Below are positions 59,165 through 64,000 of a stretch of DNA of 64,000 nt, piece after piece. The notes under the pieces are model-generated. The model saw nothing but the letters and a program-made list of their open reading frames with translations, did not search any database and was not told the origin of the DNA. The translations under genes were made by a program, and so were the position numbers. Position 1 is the first letter of the stretch. Each line of letters opens with the position of its first letter. The stretch is from Leucogyrophana mollusca (Eukaryota > Basidiomycota > Agaricomycetes > Boletales), in NCBI GenBank assembly GCA_021014945.1, contig MU266354.1, positions 62,001 through 126,000 of the forward strand, written 5' to 3'.

Positions 59165-59907
59165 TGATATTTCGGTGAGGAATGAAGGCTTCGTCTGATG
59201 CATATCACTCGACACTTGCGAACATCCATCACAAGTACTACCGAGGGAATATCACGAATCCGCGAGACTACCTGGATCAGGAGGTTAGAATCGTGTGCCA
59301 ACACATTTGTATCCTCCACACTGGTAAGTGCATCGATGCTCTTTCAATCTCGCTTATTTCTCTGACCAAACTTTTGCGATCCAGGCTATAGGGCCCAACG
59401 ACGAGAATAAGGTCGGTAGACCTGGGTACCGCAGATCCCTGCAAGACACCAGCAGTTTTTAATATCCGCGAACATGCTGAGGTGGTACCAGGATGCTCTC
59501 TGCCAGCAATAAGCGCCGAACTGCTAGTCGGCCGGGTTGAAGACATCCACCAGTGTGGGTGCTGACTTGCGCGTTTCTCTGAACCTGAGCCGTGGGCGTG
59601 TCTACATTTGCAGCCGAATCTCCATGCTGCGCCGCCGTCACCGTTATCCACAAGGCCCACGATCATCTGATAAGGCGCTCAATCTAAGCTTCCTGATATT
59701 CAGCTTCTATAGGGACGTTGGTCGCTTCACTTTATTCTCTATTGGGCGCCAGTCCCAAGTTAACCCGTAGGTTTCCGAGGTGTGAGGCGGCACGCGCCTT
59801 GTGCATGTCATCACATATGGCCCACATAAGTACAGCTACACTCATGGACGCCACACAGAAAACAATATACCTTGCAGCTTTCCCCCTTCGCCTCTAACCT
59901 GAACAGA
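59165..59907. other. Intergenic
   Basis: This lies between SMP3 and the BTB gene, on the same strand. A 129-codon minus frame at 59277-59666 is Ser/His/Trp-rich with no known domain. No gene is supported. Confidence 0.4.
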
Positions 59908-60946
59908 ATGAGCTGGCGAAGCGTTGACACCTCTCCATCACCTCTCGGAGCTGCAGTCCCATTCCACGTCCCCTCTTTCGAAGGATATGTCGCGAGACCC
60001 ACCAGCGCAATGTCGCAGTCTTCGATGCACTCTAATATCTCTTTCAGCTCGCCAGCGTCGCGCTCATCTGTAGGCATGGAACCGAGCCGGAACCGGTTTC
60101 CAGGGCTCCTCAGCAAGTCGTCTGTAGTTGCCAGCCCGGTCGATTCGCCTACTGGGAAGAGTATCTCTTCGTTCCTTATACCACGACGAAAACCCGTCAG
60201 CCCGCCCCGTCATTCGGCCTTCTATATGCAAGATGAAATGTCTGTGTTTCTGGTAAGTTCTCAATACGTCTCCTGGATTCAGTGCTCACAGCATGCAGGT
60301 GGAGGGAGTCTTGTTCAGGGTGCATAGATATTTCCTCCAGCGCGATTCAGATGTTTTTCGCACGATGTTCGTGTGCCCTCCTACGGAAGAGGGTCCCGAA
60401 GGGCGTACAGATGAAAGGCCTATCGTGTTGCCTGAAGTAACTGCCGTAGAGTTTGAGACTCTCCTGAAGTTCTTTTACAACAGGTTAGCAGTCCATGGCA
60501 CTGGTTAAGCGTGTTATAGCAACGATTTCTGATGCACTCTTAGCATGTATAGTAAACCCCTAGAGTCTGTCGAAGAGTGGGTGGCGCTTCTGTCTATCTC
60601 CACGCGCTATGGGATGGACAGAGTACGCGAGAGAGCCCTCGAAGAGATCGACAGCATGCCGCCTGTAGACCCCATTCGCCGGATCGTACTGGCGAAAAAG
60701 CACGATGTGGCGGAGTGGCTCGTACCAGCATACGCAGCTCTCTGCAGACGGGTGGAACCGCTGAACGTTCTCGAGGCGGTGGAAATAGGGCTTGAAACGA
60801 CCGTTCTTGTTGCAACGGCCAGGGAAAAAGTTCGAGAACGAGATATCATTAATATCATCGCGGGCCACCCATCTTCCGAGGAGCTGGACGATCCTTTTGT
60901 GCTTGGCGTCATTGACGAGGTGTTTGGTCTTCACGTGGATGCCTGA
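59908..60946 (+). CDS. BTB/POZ domain protein
   Basis: Three exons start MSWRSVDTSPSPLG. The first ~110 residues are Ser/Pro-rich and disordered. The BTB fold follows: MSVFLVEGVLFRVHRYFLQR, DSDVFRTMFVCPP, PIVLPEVTAVEFETLLKFFY. A BACK-like helical region comes next: VEEWVALLSISTRYGMDRVR, VLAKKHDVAEWLVPAYAALC, PSSEELDDPFVLGVIDEVF. This type (xVEGxLFxVHRYFLxRxS) is a large expanded family in mushroom-forming fungi, probably cullin-3 adaptors or dimerisation proteins, without a known target. The long N-terminal extension is less usual. Confidence 0.88.
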
Positions 60947-61158
60947 TCCAGGTGTGTAGCACAGTAGTGTGTTGATGATATCACGATGACAAAGTAATGG
61001 ATTATTGGTGTACTAGTACGGATAGGATAGAGTGCACAACTCTGAGGTGCAGATACAGCGTATTTTTGTACAACAATTCAGGGAGACAGATTCTCAGTCT
61101 CGAGCAACAAGGCCCTTAGGCAGTCTAGAAACTGGAGGTCTGGATAGGCCCACGAGAG

Positions 61159-61706
61159 TCAGGAAGTACATGACAAACAAAAGGAGGCACCTACGTCAGC
61201 GTCCCTTGTCATGGTGATGGGAGTTCGGCTTGGGGGAGAAATGGACACGGCAGCAGAGGTGCGTGCGATGGCAGACAAGTCAATATCTGAAGTTGCCCAT
61301 GATCAGTTAACTATTGAAGTCTTTGATCATACAGATCAGACCTTGTCCCTTGAGAGCACCCTTCCTGAACTTCCTGGCATCTTGCCTTTCCTCCTCAGAG
61401 ATCGAGCTGGTCTTTCTCTCCATAGTGGGTTTTCTGTCGACTGAGAGGTAAAATGAAGAAAAATCAAAGATCCGAACGATGTTCTTCTGTTAGATTTGGG
61501 TTACCATCTGGCTGTGCTGCCACCTCTGCGAACTCGTTCTGTTCGTCTTCAAGGCCAGCGGCTTCAAGATACCCCTCATCGGCGAGGCTCCCCCAGTTGT
61601 GTTGGCCGCCGCCGTTCTTGCGGATGGATTTATCGAGACCGGACTTTGACTCAGAGCGATCCCTCACGAGGGCGCGAGGGAAGGCAGATCTCTCTGTGCG
61701 AGTCAT
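61159..61706 (-). CDS. Small Stf2-like / HABP4-PAI-RBP1-type protein
   Basis: Starts MTRTERSAFPRALVRDRS, then SGLDKSIRKNGGGQHNWGSL, a glycine-basic segment resembling yeast Stf2 (which also starts MTRT and has G-G-NWG). An acidic stretch follows (EAAGLEDEQNEFAEVAAQ). After an intron it continues KPTMERKTSSISEEERQDAR and FRKGALKGQ, then after a second intron IDLSAIARTSAAVSISPP. The family comprises small, disordered, RNA- or ribosome-associated or ATP-synthase-stabilising proteins; the assignment is by short motifs. The 3' end is uncertain: a GTAGGT donor after RDAD could start another intron, so the stop at 61159 is provisional. Confidence 0.7.
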
Positions 61707-62052
61707 CGTCGGCAGCTGGTTGGTATGGAGAGAAGAGTACTCAGGCTATGTGAATCGTGTGATTGTGAGCAAGTGGACTTAGGTGTAAAAGCCAAAGAAG
61801 ATTGGGGCCTGTAGGCTTTTATACTCGGGAAATGGCGATACCTATCGCCACTTCGAGACCCTGTTCCACCATGCCTCGTGATCGTCACCAAGACCTGTCG
61901 TGTGGCTAAATGAAGCTCAGAAGTCTTGCCCGCAGTTCTTTAGCCGTAAGTGTGCACGAGTACTTTTATGTACCCTCGTCTAAATGGCGCTGAAAGGCTG
62001 CGTTTCGCGACACGCAAGACCGCCTGTTGACACTACAAGTACCATGCGTTCA

Positions 62053-62078
62053 CCTGCATGCGTGCAGGTTGCATGCAA
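62053..62078. promoter_or_regulatory. Two adjacent palindromes
   Basis: CCTGCATGCGTGCAGG (62053-62068, one mismatched pair) is followed directly by TTGCATGCAA (62069-62078, perfect). They may be binding sites for dimeric regulators. They lie about 225-250 bp upstream of the phosphatase ATG. Confidence 0.5.
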
Positions 62079-62149
62079 ACCATAATTGAATTGGCATTAC
62101 CCTTTTGGAATGCGGGGTAACGTGGGAATTGTTGCATCACAAGGTCTAG

Positions 62150-62157
62150 TCACGTGA
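62150..62157. promoter_or_regulatory. CACGTG E-box palindrome
   Basis: TCACGTGA is a perfect 8-bp palindrome containing the bHLH/Cbf1-type core CACGTG, ~150 bp upstream of the phosphatase start. Confidence 0.45.
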
Positions 62158-62303
62158 CACGTCGCAACTGTGAAATTATTAGCTAGCACCAATCTGGCAC
62201 GGACTTTGCGTAACTCGTGTGAGCACTTGGTGCCCACTTTCACTTTCGACTAGGACCAAGGAATCTCGAGATTAGCTCTTTTCATATTTTCATACAATCC
62301 ACG

Positions 62304-64000
62304 ATGAACCTTGAGCTGGATAGCGCTGTGAAAGCGCATCTCCGATCGTCAGAACAGCTCAAATTCACTTTGGAGACTGTTCTCGCATCTGACCCAAATT
62401 CTGGCATTCCTTCTGACACACTCGCCAATCCCCGCATCAAAGAGCAGCAGAAACGCATACTTTCCGTTGTGACCCACTGGAACCAAAGAGATGGCCGTGA
62501 AGAAGGAAGGTGCGCGCGCGATACTCTCAAATTTTCCGTGTTTCTCCCGTCTCGTGGATCGGTATGGTCGGGTCAGATCAGAAATGGCCAACCTTCGAGT
62601 TGCCTTGGGCGAATGGCTGAGTGACCAGTGTTTCCCCCCAGCTCGTGCTCTCAGCACATTTACATTCTTAGCCTAATAATGCACGATTTCTCCAATTGTT
62701 TCGCTCATACCCACTTCCTAAGTGTCTTGATATTCAAGCGCGCATCAAGAGGTGGATTACAGATTCATCGTGCCTACCCTATTCTTGGGAGCTTCTCCAT
62801 TTCAGTGGGGCAATCTCAGAAGGACACGCCGGACCCAACTTCGCCTACCACACATGTCCATCGATCTCGATCAGGTATGTTCATACCTATGGTGTTCTCT
62901 GCGCCAGTCACGCCAGCCGACCCTTACCGATGAGTGGTTTAGAGCTCACGCTTAAGATCAAGCCTCAGGGTGACGAGCCCCAGCCTTTTGTACTCGTAAC
63001 GTCAAATGTCCAGAGCCTGCAATCGGTAACTGCAGAGTGTAGGCGTCTCAGAGAAATTGCCAGTAAGTCCCAGGGCCCGAGCTGACGGAATCCATCATTA
63101 ATATGTACAAGGTCGGAACCAATCTAACAGCACATATCCGTGGCTTGTACCATACATGATACGACAGAAGAGTTTCTCACAGCGTGCGTTCCAAAAGTTC
63201 TTCTCCATTTGCTGGCGCCGCTTAAGTCGTTCAATTGACCTGCCAATGTTATATCTTTCGCATGCCTGTACCGAACTTTTGGGCTTTAAGTAGCGTCTGG
63301 AACGATTGACCTGCGCACCGCCCGACAACCACTGCACTCGCGTCTATCTTCTGCAAGTGCTGGCCTTCCGGGCGACGATGTAGCTGACATCGACATCATC
63401 CGCGAAGACTGGGTTCGCAGGGAGGCGCTCAAAGCAGCAGCAATAGCCGGAACGAAGGGCCTACGGTTCGTGCTGCCCAGAGGAGCCTGATGGAGACCAC
63501 TGACGCTTGATACTGCGATAGAATACGCATCGGATCCTTCAACGTCAATGGGAAAACACCCTCGCAAGACTTATCGCCGTGGCTTAGGGGTCCCCCCACG
63601 CAAATCCAACCGCAGACTAGCGCCGAAGCGAAAGAATGGATTCCGCCAATGAAGCCAGTGTCGCCATTTGACATCGTCACCGACCTCATGGACAACAGTG
63701 CGTTCTGACTCTGCTTTTAGAAACGTGAGCATAACGACACATAGAACATCCTTTGTTATCCGGTGGAGACACATCGTCTTCGTCTACCCTCAATGCATCC
63801 AGTTACTTTTTCTCGAGCACCGCCGATTCCGATCCAGACCTCTTGATCCTCGGGTTTCAAGAGCTTGATCTATCGACCGAGGCTTTGCTGTATACCACGA
63901 GCACGCTGAAAGAGGATAGTTGGGTGACGGCTGTGTATGCTGGCCTCGGCGAGAAGGCAATCTTATACCAGAAGGTACTATCTGGACAATGCCGCGTTGA
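62304..64000 (+). CDS. Inositol polyphosphate 5-phosphatase (OCRL/INPP5B-like), partial at right edge
   Basis: The first exons (62304-62509, 62723-62874, 62943-63062) join in phase: MNLELDSAVKAHLRSSEQL, RILSVVTHWNQRDGREEG, SVLIFKRASRGGLQIH, PILGSFSISVGQSQKDTPDP, ELTLKIKPQGDEPQPFVLVT. This resembles the PH-like N-terminal domain of this family. Later exons give AGLPGDDVADIDIIREDWVR, then the start of the catalytic DNase I-like fold: RIGSFNVNGKTPSQDLSPWL and DPDLLILGFQELDLSTEALL. It runs off the window, so the His/Asp active-site end is missing. The family removes the 5-phosphate of PI(4,5)P2 on membranes. Exon borders at 63110-63330 are unresolved: two frames each carry family-like sequence. 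Confidence 0.85.

Larger units (their letters stand above)
61707..62303. other. Divergent intergenic region with palindromes
   Basis: Shared upstream region of the Stf2-like gene and the inositol phosphatase. It holds two adjacent palindromes and a CACGTG box, listed separately. No gene is supported. Confidence 0.5.

Overview
The window is nuclear DNA of a filamentous basidiomycete, most likely an Agaricomycete. Genes are packed on both strands and cut by many short introns (mostly 47-65 nt, GT..AG). A class I hydrophobin, a lineage-typical 7TM protein, a BTB protein, a Zn2Cys6 regulator and a GPI mannosyltransferase point the same way. I found no rRNA, tRNA, CRISPR array or intact transposon. 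Most genes are multi-exon, so I rebuilt them by joining reading frames at splice sites and checking phase.

Layout. 0-3.3 kb: edge-truncated Ser-rich protein (-), RING-box protein Rbx1 (+), tubulin cofactor C (-). 4-5.5 kb: a tandem pair of small Cys-rich proteins (+). 6.4-12.1 kb: Zn2Cys6 transcription factor and secreted carboxylesterase (both +). 12.5-18.8 kb: Hsp20 (-), CstF-64/Rna15 (+), threonyl-tRNA synthetase (-). 19-24.9 kb: Vps15 (-). 25.8-29.7 kb: peroxisomal hydratase (-) and AIM9-like mitochondrial phosphotransferase (-). 29.7-33.3 kb: gene-poor. 33.3-34.5 kb: 7TM protein (+). 35.3-44.8 kb: hexokinase (-), mitochondrial uL14 (+), D-lactate dehydrogenase (+), ATP synthase gamma (-), eIF2 beta (+). 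45-51.4 kb: CAF-1 p60 (-), FG nucleoporin Nup54/57 (-), ribosomal eL27 (-). 52.8-53.4 kb: hydrophobin (-). 54.6-59.2 kb: alpha/beta hydrolase (+), Rpb9 (-), Smp3 (+). 59.9-64 kb: BTB protein (+), Stf2-like protein (-), inositol 5-phosphatase (+, cut by the right edge).

The genes are mostly housekeeping and do not form a cluster with one shared pathway. Loose themes are mitochondrial energy metabolism at 35-43 kb and short head-to-head promoters (HXK/uL14m, ATP3/eIF2 beta, RPB9/SMP3). The more unusual signals are the Cys-rich tandem pair, where comparing the copies reveals a hidden 42-nt exon; a non-GT (GA) donor inferred in CstF-64; three GC-AG introns; 10- and 12-nt microexons in the transcription factor; a start codon cut off by an intron in RPB9; a probable dual-targeted ThrRS; and a stand-alone hydratase ending in SKL.
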